From NCBI GenBank assembly GCA_003344405.1, contig NOWV01000078.1, positions 276,480-340,479 on the forward strand: 64,000 nt of DNA, in the 5' to 3' direction. The notes below the pieces were generated by a model that did not search any database, was not told the DNA's origin, and saw only the letters and a program-made list of their open reading frames with translations. The position numbers and the translations under genes were made by a program. The stretch's first letter is position 1; each line of letters starts with the position of its first letter. Source of the DNA: Trichoplax sp. H2. Its lineage: Eukaryota > Placozoa > Uniplacotomia > Trichoplacea. Below, in pieces: positions 12,301 through 25,310 of the stretch.

Positions 12301-14481
12301 AGTTCAATAACGATCCTCAAATTTCATTGTGCCTGATTTCTACTAAGTACAGTACAACATTCTTTTCTATTATGCAGTACTGTAATTGTAAAGTCGCTCT
12401 TTAACTTTTATTTTAATTAACAATAATGCATAATCATCTAATAGGGCGGGAAGTCTAGGTTTAAATTTTACTGGTGCCAATTCTGTATTGATATTTGATC
12501 CAAATTGGAATCCTGCTCATGATTTACAAGCGCAAGATCGGTAAAATTTTGGTTATTTCGTGTAATTTATTATCTATTCTTATAGCGAGCCACCAATAAA
12601 GCTACCTAATTAATTAATTACAGAGCATATCGTATTGGGCAACGTTGCGATGTTCGTGTATATCGATTAATAACTTCCGGAACAATAGAAGAGGTCATGT
12701 ACTTAAGGCAAATTTATAAACTGGTAATAAGATTTTTGCATCATTTCGGTGCAAATCACGTGCATATAAATGAATAAGTATATTACAATTTGCTTGTCTA
12801 CTCACAGCAACTCGCTAACGTTGCAATGCAAAATAGCAAAGAACGTCGCTATTTTACGGGCGTAGCTGACGACAAAGAGCAACATGGTGAACTTTTTGGC
12901 ATCGAAAATTTATTTTCATTACGACGACGAGGAGTCAGTCTAGCAGAGGACATAATTAAGGTTAGATATTGTAATAGCAAGATAGCTACAATGCAAGCAG
13001 TCATAGATATATGTTTTGGAATGTATTCTCATTTTATTTTAGAGAACCCAGCAAGTCGAAGCTGGACTTAGAATGGCTAAGTACGAAAGTAGGAGTAACG
13101 AGTAGGTGCACTATCGAGACTTCTCAAATAAATTGGATATAGTCTTTAGTAATGGTTATGCGGCATGATGTTATACTTTGCAGGAAGGAAAATACTGAAG
13201 AGCAAATTAAGACATCTGAGGTAGGATTATAAAGCCTCTAGCTATGAATTAGCGACTGTAAACACTTTCACAAGTACAGCAATCTGTTTTAGGAGTTTTG
13301 GCTTGTTGATATTTGAATTTGTAAATTTTTCTAATTTCATTATTTCACCGCATTGAAAATTATTCAGAAAGAACAAAATATGGATACCAAGAAATTCGAC
13401 GATGATGACGTTCCTGGTCTAGAAGAAATCGCTTCGCAATATGTTGAACCTGAAATCGAGAATACTACAACTTCGAATGGTACTTGGCATTTGATCTAAT
13501 AACTTTATATAGTATTCACTATTCTTTCATTTTTAAGATGTTAGTAGTTGAGACAATAGTATTAACTAACTATATTGCAATTTTTTTTAATGTAAAAGCG
13601 GTTGAAGGGAAGCAATCTAAGAATAATCAAACTGACCAGGAAAAATATACGTTAAACAAAAATAATAACAGGAATTGGCCTGAAAGTAGTGATCAAGCAG
13701 ACAGTGTCGACAGTTTGAAAGGTCCTTGCATTATTTATCGTAATTATTCGTCTAGCTGTAAGACTTAAATTTATTATATCGCTATAGATCTTGGATTATC
13801 CGTTGAATACTGTCATTCAAATAAAAAGGTCATTGGATCAAGCAAAGCAGAACAACGTATGACTTCAAATGCTATTCGAGATGTCTATGTTAAACATCAG
13901 TTTTCTCAACAACCTGCAAATTTACTTGATGTAAGTAATAATCAGATGATGTTACCCAACTGTATGATCATTAGCTAGTTATTAATTAATTCCAATATGT
14001 TCTTTGAATCCAGCCTGGAGAAGAAAGTGACGATCTTGGTGATTCTCAAAAAGATAAGAAAAAAAAGTTTGAGGACTGTAATAAAGAAGCTGACCCGGTC
14101 CCCAGTACTAGCAAGACAAAAGCCCATCAAATAACAAAATGTTCGAAAAATAACGTAAAATATGATTCTGTACAAACTGAATCGGAAGAAAATTTACAAG
14201 AAAAGCAAGAGACTGCAGTGGAATCAGATCGAAAATCCAGCCGCAAACAGAAAGCGAAACAATTTTTGGAAAACGTAGATCAGGAAATGGATACACATGT
14301 TATAATAGGAAGTACACCAATCGCTATTAGAAAAAAACAGTTTAGTGAAATGGCACAATTCTTTCAGTTTGATGATGATATCAGTTTTGCTAAAGCTGTT
14401 TTGAAGTATACGGACGAAAAAAGAGAAAATATACTGTCAGAGTTCTACACCACGTTGGATAACAAGATTCAACAGTTATGA
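9366..14481 (+). CDS. ERCC6L2: ERCC6L2-type SNF2 ATPase with Tudor and HEBO domains
   Basis: SNF2-family DNA translocase; in vertebrates ERCC6L2 acts in DNA double-strand break repair. Fifteen exons join in phase: 9366-11151, 11339-11487, 11593-11718, 11825-11935, 12027-12098, 12201-12346, 12445-12540, 12624-12723, 12808-12960, 13043-13101, 13184-13220, 13368-13479, 13599-13721, 13788-13930 and 14014-14481. They total 3,681 nt, or 1,226 residues. An acidic N terminus is followed by a Tudor-like domain (about 112-165, starting [15 protein letters not shown]). Then come the ATPase motifs: DDMGLGKT (about 365), DEAH (about 483), LTGTAMQN (about 511), FLRRTK, a Cys cluster [30 protein letters not shown] and AYRIGQ. 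C-terminal blocks [20 protein letters not shown] and the HEBO region ([15 protein letters not shown]) match human ERCC6L2, which distinguishes it from ERCC6/CSB and ERCC6L. Human ERCC6L2 is longer in its disordered tail. Confidence 0.95.
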
Positions 14482-17470
14482 TTGATACTTAGACATCTAC
14501 GGTTTAAGATTAAGCGTTTATTGAAACAGAATCCATTTTCAGCTTGTAATTTAATAGAAAGTGGCTAGGATTACCTTATATTTTGCAAGTTAAATTAACT
14601 ATAGTTTAACTTTTGTATTATATTCTCCTTAACTGAGGTCATACCAATCTTATTGTACCGTAGTGTACTGTAATGCACTCATCTGTAAATTGCTTTTGCT
14701 TTGTATTTTTACAGTTGCTAATTTCTTCCTTTTAACTCGTATTCATGTAAATACTCTAATATTACATCATTACTTAGTATCGATAATCCCCACTTTTATA
14801 GTATAGTTCTCATGTCTGATAGCAGAATGTCTATTCCGTTAAGGAATCAAGATTGTAGGTGAATACAGTAGGTACGCCGGTACTTTAAGATTTTACTAGC
14901 AGTGATAATAATAATCCGAATATCTTTGTAATGTATCATATCATTATAAAACTTTACATTCACGAAATTTCTTGGTCCAACAGTTACTGCATATTTGTAC
15001 TTAATAAAATTAAGATTAAGATTTTAAGAGCATTAATAGTATTGTAGCTTACATTACTAATAAAATAAAATTTCAAAATGTAAGCTTTTATACTGAAAGA
15101 AAGCATTTATAATCCGAATAGGTATCAACGGCGTTATTATAGCAAATATTGTTGTGTTAAAATACTACAGTATTAGATTAATGAAGAGCAAGCATTATAG
15201 TAGAATACCAATGATATGATAATATCAGGAGGTTTTGGTTGAATTTTGCAATTTACTGTATTGAAATGGAGTATGTGACCTGGATTGTACTTTTACAGAT
15301 TATTTATAGATCTAGAAATTGCAACAAGATACGAGTATTACAAATGGTAGAAATTATATCCAGAATCAAATATAATATTTTCAAAACATTTTCAGTTCAT
15401 TATGCAGTAACAAGTATTGTGGCATTGAAAATTCTGAAACTGTTATGCTGTTATTTTTAATCTAATAAGTAATAATTATCGTCACACAGTCATGACGTTC
15501 AAATTATCACATAGAATAGTAAAGCTGATATAATTTTAATAAAAAGATTGATATGTTGAAACCAATATCATTAGACATAGTCAGTAAGTGCTAATGCACA
15601 TACGGAAATACATGATAAAATAGGCGATGCTATCCTTGTGTTATAATAAAAATACAGTAGATTAATAGTAAGATCTCTGGTTCTATTTCTTTTTTAGTAA
15701 TTTTATAATTGAATCTTACACTGTTGTACAGAGCCTGTACAACAGTGTTAATAATTATATAGAATAAATGTAGCAATATGATATCTACAAGTTAAGCTCT
15801 CAGAAAGTTCATAATCCATACCATATTAGAATAGCGTAAGTACTTGGTAGAAAATTGAAAATCATCCTAAAAATTTAATGTTCTGTAAAGTTATACACGT
15901 CTACAATATCCTTACGTCATTTTTCTTAGAAATTAGGTGATCATGTATGCTAGTGAGAAACGGTAGCCTTGCTAAAATGAGGGTCAATATTATATTGATT
16001 ATGTTACAGAGTGGCAAATGATGACAGACAGTGCCGTGTGAAACTAGCAGACTTTCGGAAAGAATTAATTGATCAGTCAGTTAATTTTAATATTGAAAAT
16101 TTTGAATAGTTAGAATTAATCTTGACACAATTAATTAATAGAGATTTGTAATACATGTAAGCCCATACAAAAGGAGTTGTCATCGTGATCGTTCAATCGC
16201 ATGCCCATAGCTGCAACTGTAAGAGAGATACCATCACGGCTGTAGTCGCAATCGTGTAAGACTCTCATTGACTCCGTAGCTTAACATTTTCTTGTTAACT
16301 CTTGCAATGTTGCTCAACGACCAGATCTTGGTGATAAGTTATGGATAAGGCTATCACTATTAACTTATAATAATTACGTTATTTATACGTTCGGCAAGTA
16401 TTCAGTATCTTGAAGAATCATTCATTGGCCAGTAACTGCACCAGGAAGGTTTAGTACTGAAATTTGGAATCGACGTATCGTCTATTGCCAGGAGTGAAAA
16501 TACACAACCGAGCTTTTTGAGTATATACAGAGTAGAATTGAAAAGATGGAATTGTTATATTGATTGCCATCCTGTAGATGTATTCATAGTCTACGATTGC
16601 ATACTATGGAAAAGTGTTGGAAAGTGTAGAATAGCCACATTGGCTGTTTGTACTGTAGCTACTGTCGTTATTATTCAATCAATTCCAATTTACAACCGAT
16701 TGTAATTGGTTTGAATTGATAGATGGTAAAGTTTACTTTAGTTTAGTCTGAAACTTTCTTAATTTATCCTATATAACTCACTGATAGAGTAGACAACAAC
16801 AAGAAGAACATCATTCAAGATGGCATTCATCAGTAAAGAAGAAGCAACTGCACATTCCACTATTACAAATTAAAGCTAATGCAACGACAAAGATGGCTGT
16901 ACATATTACACACGGCCTTCTTTCCAGCAGAAATCCGGTTAAAAATAAGACCATCACCATAGAATGATTGAATCGAAGAATAGGGTGAAGTGGCTTAGGA
17001 ATGAGTAATAACGGTATTAACCATTGCAAGCAATACATTGTCGATATCTTGTCTAATAAACTATCAAAATTAGATATTATTAATTGAACGTTGTAGCAAA
17101 TTGCTGAAATACCGTTAGTGCCATGTCTTGCTCAAATCAATGGCGCTGACTCATGATACAGCATGATACAGTACAGATTTTGACCCTCTACAGCGCAGAC
17201 CCTGGAATCTCCACTACAGTACTGTACTGTAGTACAGTGTACAAAGTACTGTGTTCTGTACAGTACACACACACTCATGTGCTGTAGTACGGTGCAATAG
17301 AGTACGAGAGAACGGACACAGTAATAATGCGAGTAAACTATAATTAATTCAATAATTAATTAATTAATTTAATCAGTCCAATGCGAGCAAACGAGTGTAC
17401 TGGTGATGAGGTCAAGGCCACTTTTGCTATACTCTTTCTAGAATTTATTTCCTGTTAAAAGACTGCGGCT

Positions 17471-17500
17471 GTACAATCATTTTGTGTACAATCATTTTGT
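17471..17500. repeat. 15-bp direct repeat, two copies
   Basis: The unit GTACAATCATTTTGT occurs twice head to tail and is followed by a third partial unit, GTACA. It is a small local duplication with no associated gene. Confidence 0.85.
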
Positions 17501-18127
17501 GTACATACTGCATATCAAATGACATGATCATGAATTAATTCATTAAAAGTATTCTATATAAGGCGACATCGTTATTACTAGAGATTTATACTGTCTTCCA
17601 TCAGGAAGAATATCCACAGGACAGGACAGCAATGTTATTTTCGTGTCGTATGTTTTAGTAAAAGTAGGAATGAAATGGATTGCTAGATATCGGTATAAAC
17701 TACTGTATTTGCACGTTGGTTTTAGCTACATTTTTTCCTAGTTCAAGTATTTAAAATCAAATTAAAGACGCTGTACACTGTACAGTACTGTACTAGTTAA
17801 ACTGCTCATATAAACTCACATAAGCAGTTTGTAACCACTGTGGTGAATTACGCTAGAGTTTTGTTATTCACTAACGCTAATGTATTGTAAAAAAGGGCAA
17901 CATCACCTGAAAAGCAATCAGTCAATAGTAAACTGCTTTGTACCAGCTTGTACAACGGGGGTGCATGCTTTGCTTAATTCATTACAATTACTATTACTCA
18001 ACTTAAATAACGTAAATCATCGTCATACTTGACACAACATAGGCGACATCAATATATGAAGCGGACTGCAGTAGTGATATACGTATACTGTAAAGTTGAA
18101 TAAACTCGGCCACTCGAGTGCACTCTC

Positions 18128-18376
18128 TTAAATGATGCCATTTTACCTTATCTATAAAATACTTAAATGATGCCGTTTTACCTTATCTATAAAATACTTA
18201 AATGATGCCATTTTACCTCATCTATAAAATACTTTAAATGATACCATTTTACCTTATCTATAAAATACTTAAATAAAGCCATTGTACCTTATCTATAAAA
18301 TACTTTAAATGATGCCATTTTACCTCATTTATAAAATACTTTAAATGATGCCATTTTACCTTATCTATAAAATACT
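18128..18376. repeat. 35-36 bp minisatellite, seven copies
   Basis: Seven head-to-tail units begin TTAAATGATGCC, continue through TTTTACC and end TATAAAATAC. Copies differ by single substitutions (ATGATACC, ATAAAGCC, CATTTATAA) and by one optional extra T at the junction. Near-identity suggests recent expansion. Each unit contains a TATAAAA string. The array lies in a spacer about 0.8 kb upstream of the stathmin start codon. Confidence 0.95.
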
Positions 18377-19167
18377 ATAGATATTAGCTGTACATAAACA
18401 ACTCGTAAAGCGTGAGCAAAACAGAAAGGGAATAAAGTGATGATTGTGTATAATACAATGAATAGCTATGCTAACTGTCCCAGTATGTACACGGCAGCAC
18501 AGAAAAATAAACAGATTCTCTTTATACAAAATCTTCATTTTACAGGCCCTGCCACCTTTTTAAGCTAACTACGGTCAGCGAGTGTGCAGTAATGCTTTGT
18601 ATAGAGAGAGAGAGACAACATACTATACTATGCACAAACACTGTACTGAAATTGCCATGGTAATTAATCGAATGAGCCAAAAATATCTGTCCAGATGTAT
18701 CATCTGTCCATGGATAAAAGGGTCATGGATAAATCAGCCATTGATGATCGATGCTGTTGCCTAGGAGACGTAAATATACCTCTCCGATGAATCGACTCTT
18801 TCATACTACTGGTATTGTAAATATTCCATACTTTATAGAAGTTTTAAAGGTTAGCGGCTCATCACATTCAATTGTAAAATTTACTAAGCCCCTGTATCTA
18901 ACTACCGTAATTGATTTCCAACATTTCTGCCTAAAAGATAGAATCCTTGTTCATAATTTTGCGAATAAATTAATAGTATTCCTATCCTAGTCTCTGATCA
19001 TCATTAAAAGTCAGGATATATTCTACCGTAGATAGGCGTCCATTAAGTAATCTCTTCAATCACATACTTTACAAGGAGGCTGGTTATATTTGCGTTACCT
19101 TGGCATCATTCTCACTTGTTGCTTAAAGAATCTACTCCAGTTTTATTGAACTCGATAGTGTATCATC

Positions 19168-20682
19168 ATGGGCTGTGGATCTTCTAGAGCTGCAAAAAAT
19201 GTCGTTGCACCTGCTGAAATTCCTCAAAAGGATACCAAAATCACTACATTCAACCCAAAAGAAGCTAATCATCACATCAACGATAACAAAATCGAGAAGA
19301 AACATCGCAAATTAAGTCGAGATTCATTGAAAGATTCATGTGGAAGTGATAAATCATCATGTGAAAATCTCAAAAATATCGGAAAGGGTAGTCAAACATC
19401 ACTAAATGACAGCTCTAAGTGCGTCAAGCGAGGACAATCAGCCAAATCTAACGATAGCGGTTTAGGAGACTACGAGGATGATAAGCAAATTATTACAGAA
19501 AAGACTGAGTTAAACGAAAAGACTGCGAAAGAGCTAGAAATTCGACCGTCTACACCAGGTAAATGAATATGTGATTAACAAACTTTAAATTACCAATTCT
19601 TCAACTCAATGATTTCCATGGACATGCAGTGCTATATATTGTACGATAATGAAGAAAAATTGCTCCAGCTTTAAAATAACGCAAATATAGTTAATACATG
19701 TGATTAAGAGTTGATTGTACAATTGGCAACCCTTCCATTAAGTTTTATTCAGCTACTAAATTAAATTTCTTAAATTGTAATTGCCTTGCTATGCGATACT
19801 TTTAAAGTGAACATTACGACAAAATCATAAACTATATCATTACCATATGTACAGACTGTACACTGTATAGTGTTATAGTATCATATAAAATTATTAAAAT
19901 TATCTATTCTAAATATTCACTTTTCATTATTTTATAATTGTAGAACTTATTATAAATGGATCTACTTTTAAAAAGCACAAATCTGCTGGCACTAAAAGTG
20001 TTTTGCCGGAAATTAAACGGTACAATTCTCTTATCTCAACTGAAAAACCCAACTCAAATCAAAAACAATCCATGCCTAATAAAGGAGGAATGGCGTTTGA
20101 TATAATTCTAGCGCCTGAAACTAATAATAAGAAAAGACGCCCAAATCAGCTTCCTATTTTGGAAAAAAGAAAACTTAAGCGAAAAGAGACTACTAAACAA
20201 GAGCTTGAGGCCAAACAGAAAGCTGCAATGCAAAGACGCAAGGTTAGTTATCTCGTTCATTACAGTATAAATTATCAAAATCATACTTATACTTCTTTAT
20301 CAAACTATACATCTCTCGCAATTTAAAATGTTATCGATAAATTACTAATGGAGTTGCATTCCTACCGGTATCTATGCTAAGAATATCTTTCACTCATTTT
20401 ATAATATAGCATCATGAAGAACAACTAATTGCTAAAGCAACGGCATATAAAGAACGTGAAAAGAAAGTACAAGATGCCTTACAAAAATTTGCTGAAAAAC
20501 AAACCAAAGATACTCAAGAAAAATTAGGCAGGTTGGAACAATCTGCAGAAAATAGGAAAACTCAATTAGAGTCATTGCGTAAGAGTTTTCGAGAAAAGGA
20601 CCAAAGAGCAAAAAAAATCAGGCGAGCTAAGCAGCAACTCATGAGTGATAAGGACGTCACTGAAAAACAAGACAATGAATAA
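19168..20682 (+). CDS. Stathmin-family protein with N-terminal acylation motif
   Basis: Stathmins bind tubulin dimers and destabilise microtubules. Three exons, 19168-19558, 19944-20242 and 20410-20682, join in phase to 963 nt, or 320 residues. The protein begins MGCGSS: Gly2 fits an N-myristoylation site and Cys3 a palmitoylation site, so membrane anchoring is expected, as in the neuronal SCG10/RB3 proteins and vertebrate STMND1. Residues 10 to about 185 are Ser/Lys-rich and look disordered. The stathmin domain begins at AFDIILAP, matching the family AFELIL.P hairpin, and continues as a long charged coiled coil: EAKQKAAMQRRK, then HHEEQLIAKA, LQKFAEKQ and ENRKTQLESLRKSFREKDQRA. The closest vertebrate architecture is STMND1, but I cannot decide orthology, so no symbol is given. 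The ATG is placed by the motif and an in-frame long exon. Confidence 0.88.
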
Positions 20683-21796
20683 TATACAAAATTAAATTAC
20701 TTATACTTAATGATATGCCTTAATGCGAATATTCCACAACTGATTACGTTTACTGTATAAAAGATATTGATATATATTAACAAATGTTAGCAGATATTTT
20801 AAAATTGCTCAAAAATCTCTTAGTTTAACTTAGCTCATATTTTCTTTATTACTATTATTCTTGTCTTACTTATTTAGGTCTTGGGCTACATCTAATATGC
20901 CTAAGCACAGTACCTAAAATTCTATTACTTGTACTCGCGAATTTTAATGTACATTAATTCGATATCATAACTGCTTAAAATTTTATTATGTTACTTCAAA
21001 TACCGACATCATTCCACGTTGAAAGATTATTTACAAATAGTATTACATTATCATATCTTCGTATACAACAATTATATAATTAATACCAGTATAAAATTAT
21101 GTGTATGCAGTAATTCTTCTTAATTTTCTAATCAGTTTAGGATAAAGAGCAAGGCCTCGCTCTTGCGTCTATAATGCTCTAATCCTTCACATAATAGGAA
21201 ATTTGATTCTTTGTGCTTCATAGACATAGCTGTAAACTTCTGTTTCAGTGATTAAACTAACATTTTATGAGTATCTTGTAGCATTTGCTTTAGAACAATT
21301 TTATTTTTGATATAAGCATTTTAGAATCGCTACTAATATGTTAATACTGGCGTCATGATACTCTTCGCGTTTTATTATTAGTATCAATCTAACTCTGGTC
21401 ATATAATGATCTATTATAGGCTGAAAATAAAATTATGTTAATCAAAAAGATAATGTCTAACTGCTGTTATGGTACTTTTTAAGCTTAAAGCCATCTAAAT
21501 TGATGTAACTTTGTAGTATTTGGCCGTATTTACTCTTCTTATCACGTTGCAATCCAGCAATTAAAATTATATACTGATAACAGATAAGCTTTGGCCAACG
21601 TATTCGTAGCTATATACGAGTCACTTCTAAAGCGCTTTTTGTTACTAAAGATAATACTTTTATTTCTTTAAATTTTATTAAGCCCAGCAAGTAATTTCTA
21701 AGCATGATAATTTGCATCACAAATTCGATTGAAGCAGCGTAGATATCGTATTTACATTATATGAAAATATGTAAAAACCTTAGTAAATAATTTCAG
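20683..21796. other. Convergent spacer between stathmin and serpin genes
   Basis: About 1.1 kb of AT-rich sequence between two genes that end towards each other, so it should hold both 3' UTRs. No exon, tandem repeat or palindromic GTAC cluster was recognised. Confidence 0.5.
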
Positions 21797-23651
21797 TTAC
21801 CTAACTGAAGGGTTTATTGCTGGATTATACATTTTACCTAAGAATAATGTTGATCCGCTCGATTTATGATACATCATAAATACGAATGGATGATCTACTG
21901 TCATCACTTTAATGAGTGGAGGTCGTTTAGATCTTGTTTTGTATCTTGCTACAGCTCCAGTAGCTGCGGCTGCTTCCGTACCTCTTTCATTTACCTCTAT
22001 GAATACTTTATGAAAAATCTCCGTAATGTAAAGATCGTTATCGCTACACATCTTACTAAAATCTGCATTCTTGTTATCAAATGCATCAATCATTCCTAAA
22101 TTTCCTAATAAATCAGATAATGCGGTTTGATACGTCATTTTAAATCGTGGCAACGATAGATTTACTTTATAGTCTCGAGACATCTTTGATACCCACTTCA
22201 CTATAGTTTTGCTATTCATTTCTTTGCAAAGTGAATCTATACCATTGACAGATTTAGGTAATAAAATATACATACTTAAATTGTTACAGATATAAGGTAA
22301 TTCTACCATTTGTAATCCTATATCTGTATCTTCCATATAATTGAAATTTTTCGTTATCGACATCATTTGAACTTCGAATTTATTTCTGTTATCAATCTTG
22401 AAATCCATTGGCTTTGTTAAGTCTCTATTAAATTTATGCTTCCAATCGCCTTTGAAATATAATGCATTAACCAATATTAACTTTGTTAACGGATTGATAC
22501 CGGATGCTGGAATCAAATCATTGATTTTGTTATAAGTCTGTTTCTCGACCCAAGAATTAATTTGTTTAGCCGTTTTGATGCTGTTCGTAAAATCTACACT
22601 TTGCGGTTTAGCTTCGTAATACTCTTCAACTAAACTAAGAAATTGCGGTAACAAACTGTATTGTTTACAACAGAATAATGTATTGGCGAATTTAAATATA
22701 CATGTATGTCTATCTTCTCGATTCTTTATATCATGAAAGACATCTTTTATTAGTGCATGAGTCATTTGATCGTTGTTTTCGATATGTAATACATTTTCTA
22801 TTTGTTGAGCAGTGATACTTTGAGCCCCAGCATATGTCATTGCAAGGCAGCTAAAGATACTTAAGGGTGAGAAAACGACATTTTGATTTGGGATTATTTT
22901 GTTTAATAGATCGCATCCTAGTTGTGTAATAGAATTTCCTTGTACTTGAGAACCTGTTTTCTAACAATATAAGATGATTACATCAGCTATCTAATATCTG
23001 TGATGCAAAATACATATTGGTAAATATAATATTAAGAAAGAGAAATTCTAGATAAAGTTTTCCATTAAGTACTTCCTGTCGATTGATTTTATAGTAATAC
23101 GAAAGATTTAAAGCTGAAAGTCTATTGTACGTACACTGTTTTCAATTTGATTGCATAAATGAACCAATTCTTATAATATTAATTAATACTTCCCCTTTAT
23201 TCTAGATCAATACACACTATTGTACAGTAGTACAATACTAACTAGGAAATGACCGATATTCTTTATGAGAAGATGTTGTTTTCTCTAATATCGTTTTAGT
23301 TACGTAGTATATATATATATACGTTTTTAGCTGATACTGCTGCCAGAAACTGATAGATTACATAGCAGAGTTGAAAATGCATACCATTACAAATCGGACT
23401 AAACAGTATCGGTAAACGAATACATTACATATATCAAATCAGTTAACTTTTATGTAACCATTTCAGTAGTGAATTTATTCCAGTTTAATGGCTTTTATCT
23501 TCGCAATTTCTCTCTATTTAGTATATTTAACAGCTATACTATGAAGTTATAATCATCAGATATTAATGATAATATTGATGAAAAGACAAGCAATCCTAAT
23601 AAATAATACTAAATTCTTACATTCTGTTACCTGATAAGCTGTGATGTCCAT
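21797..23651 (-). CDS. Serpin, clade-B-like, predicted P1 lysine
   Basis: Serine/cysteine protease inhibitor of the serpin fold. The main exon (21797-22960, 388 codons) starts in phase 0 after an acceptor. A seven-codon first exon at 23631-23651, beginning MDITAY and ending in CAG before a GTAACAG donor, fits the phase and gives about 394 residues; it is the less certain part. Visible family blocks are VVFSPLSIFSCLAMTYAGAQ, LILVNALYFKGDWKHKF, NLSMYILLP and DHPFVFMMY. The hinge GTEAAAATG is the inhibitory type, so it probably inhibits a protease. Counting from the hinge Glu as P17 puts Lys at P1 in a basic loop (ARYKTRSKR), suggesting a trypsin-like target. No signal peptide is seen, as in intracellular clade B serpins. 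It lies in tandem with the serpin at 25311-26477 and shares many residues with it. Confidence 0.88.
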
Positions 23652-25310
23652 TCTATCTAGATTTCGATTTGTAAATTCGATTTAGATCTTGAACGGTATA
23701 TCAGGCGGCGACGTAATTTCAAATATAATTCTAAATTTATGCCGAATTAGAACTAGTCTCATGTAGTTTATAAAATGAAACTATTTCGCTTTACAAACTC
23801 GATCGCCAACAGGATTATAATAATTTATCTTGAAGGTTCTATAATAATAACACATAGATGCAACTGTAATTGTAGGAGTATTGTAGATATCTCATATATC
23901 TCTTTCAAGATGTAATAGGATAATAATTATAATGAGCCACACTAGTAAATTATTCTTCCATGCATTAGTATTACAGTAATATATAATAAATTTCTTCTAT
24001 AAACGCGTTAACACTTATTCGCTGCCTCTTTTGAAATTATTATTATTACATTACTGTAGCAGACATAATACACATACATCGACAAACGGCGGAGTAGTTA
24101 CTAAGTAGTAAGCTGTCAACCAATGCTAAGATTCAGTAAATTATCATCCATTACATATAAATTTACTGAACAAATTCCTACTTAATTCAAATAAGATTCA
24201 AATACTCTTATAGAGAAGCTTCTTCTATCCTCAGACTTACCATCTACGATTCATATATGGTTTACTATCAGAAGAGAATTCTGTATGGTGATATTGTACT
24301 GTATACGAACATGTAGTACAAACTTGGTATATTGATTAAGGAGGAAGATTAATCATAGGCGTATATAGTATAGCCAGTAGAACGTGCTCATGCGCACTGA
24401 AAATATAATTAGTATGTAAATTAATTCCTTAGTTAATAATCCTAAATTATTTACTACCAAGATCGTATTAAAGTAATTTATCTTAATAAAATAATAACGA
24501 AAAGTTCTTTATTATTGTCGACTAATTGGCCCTAAATGGTATTAAATAATACTGGCTGTACTGCGATCACTGGTGGTAATAATATATTGGTATCCAAGTA
24601 TGTTCATCAACGTCTATAACATATACGAATAGATAAATACTAACGTTATGTACAAGTATCCACGGATATTTTACAATGCACTTCGCTGTTATGCAAATTA
24701 CGCATGCAAGCACTCAGTATTTTAGTCATTTCCCCGTGATATGTCCAAAAATGCCGCTGAAACGGCTCTACACCTTCCATTATATCTTGATTAATTTTTT
24801 TAAACAAATTTCACATAATTTACTTCTAGAAATTATTAAATCTGCATCAAAGTTTTATTGATGGATGCTTAGCATATACAGTGCAGACTTGGTCGGAGAT
24901 TTTATTTTAAATCAAATAAGAACAAAATATAAACAACAACATGACAGCGATATAAACTAAATGTGTCTACCTTGATTGGTTTGCTGGCATATATGAATAT
25001 TCTTTCACAATGATACGATTTTTTCTTACAGTTAATTTAAATTGACTACTTTGGGCTTACAAGTGATAACGATTATGTTTTAAAATAGTCAGTATTTACT
25101 ACAATTATTTATCTAAATATTAGTTTCATTCCTTTTCCTAATTTCTACTTGCTATGATAAAGGATTATTCTACTACCTTATATGAGGTCAGCTACAATTT
25201 CGGTATTACGATAAAACGATCTGTATATACTTCTCCTAAAGAACAAACTTTTACATAGGGTCGTATACTAAACAAGTGAAACCAAATGGGAGTAGTACTA
25301 TTGTTCAACT
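23652..25310. other. Spacer between the two serpin genes
   Basis: About 1.65 kb, AT-rich, lying upstream of one serpin and downstream of the other. A short TA run lies in the neighbouring intron (about 23310-23322). No exon or recognisable regulatory element was found. Confidence 0.45.

Larger units (their letters stand above)
14482..19167. other. Intergenic region with repeats, no gene recognised
   Basis: A 4.7 kb AT-rich spacer. I found only short unsupported ORFs with no familiar motif and no conserved splice pattern. It contains GTAC-type palindromic repeats (about 17215-17275 and 17770-17797), a 15-bp direct repeat at 17471-17500, a TTAA-rich run near 17345-17375, a seven-copy 35-bp minisatellite at 18128-18376 and a short GA run near 18604-18614. 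The promoter of the downstream stathmin gene should lie at its right end. Confidence 0.5.

Noticed and set aside
16517-16705. 62-codon plus-strand ORF in the 4.7 kb spacer
   Set aside because: Short, Cys/Ile/Val-rich by chance and without similarity to a known family.
18751-18990. 79-codon plus-strand ORF in the spacer before the stathmin gene
   Set aside because: No recognisable motif, no splice context and ordinary spacer composition.
21866-22099. 77-codon plus-strand ORF
   Set aside because: Antisense to the conserved C-terminal region of the serpin.
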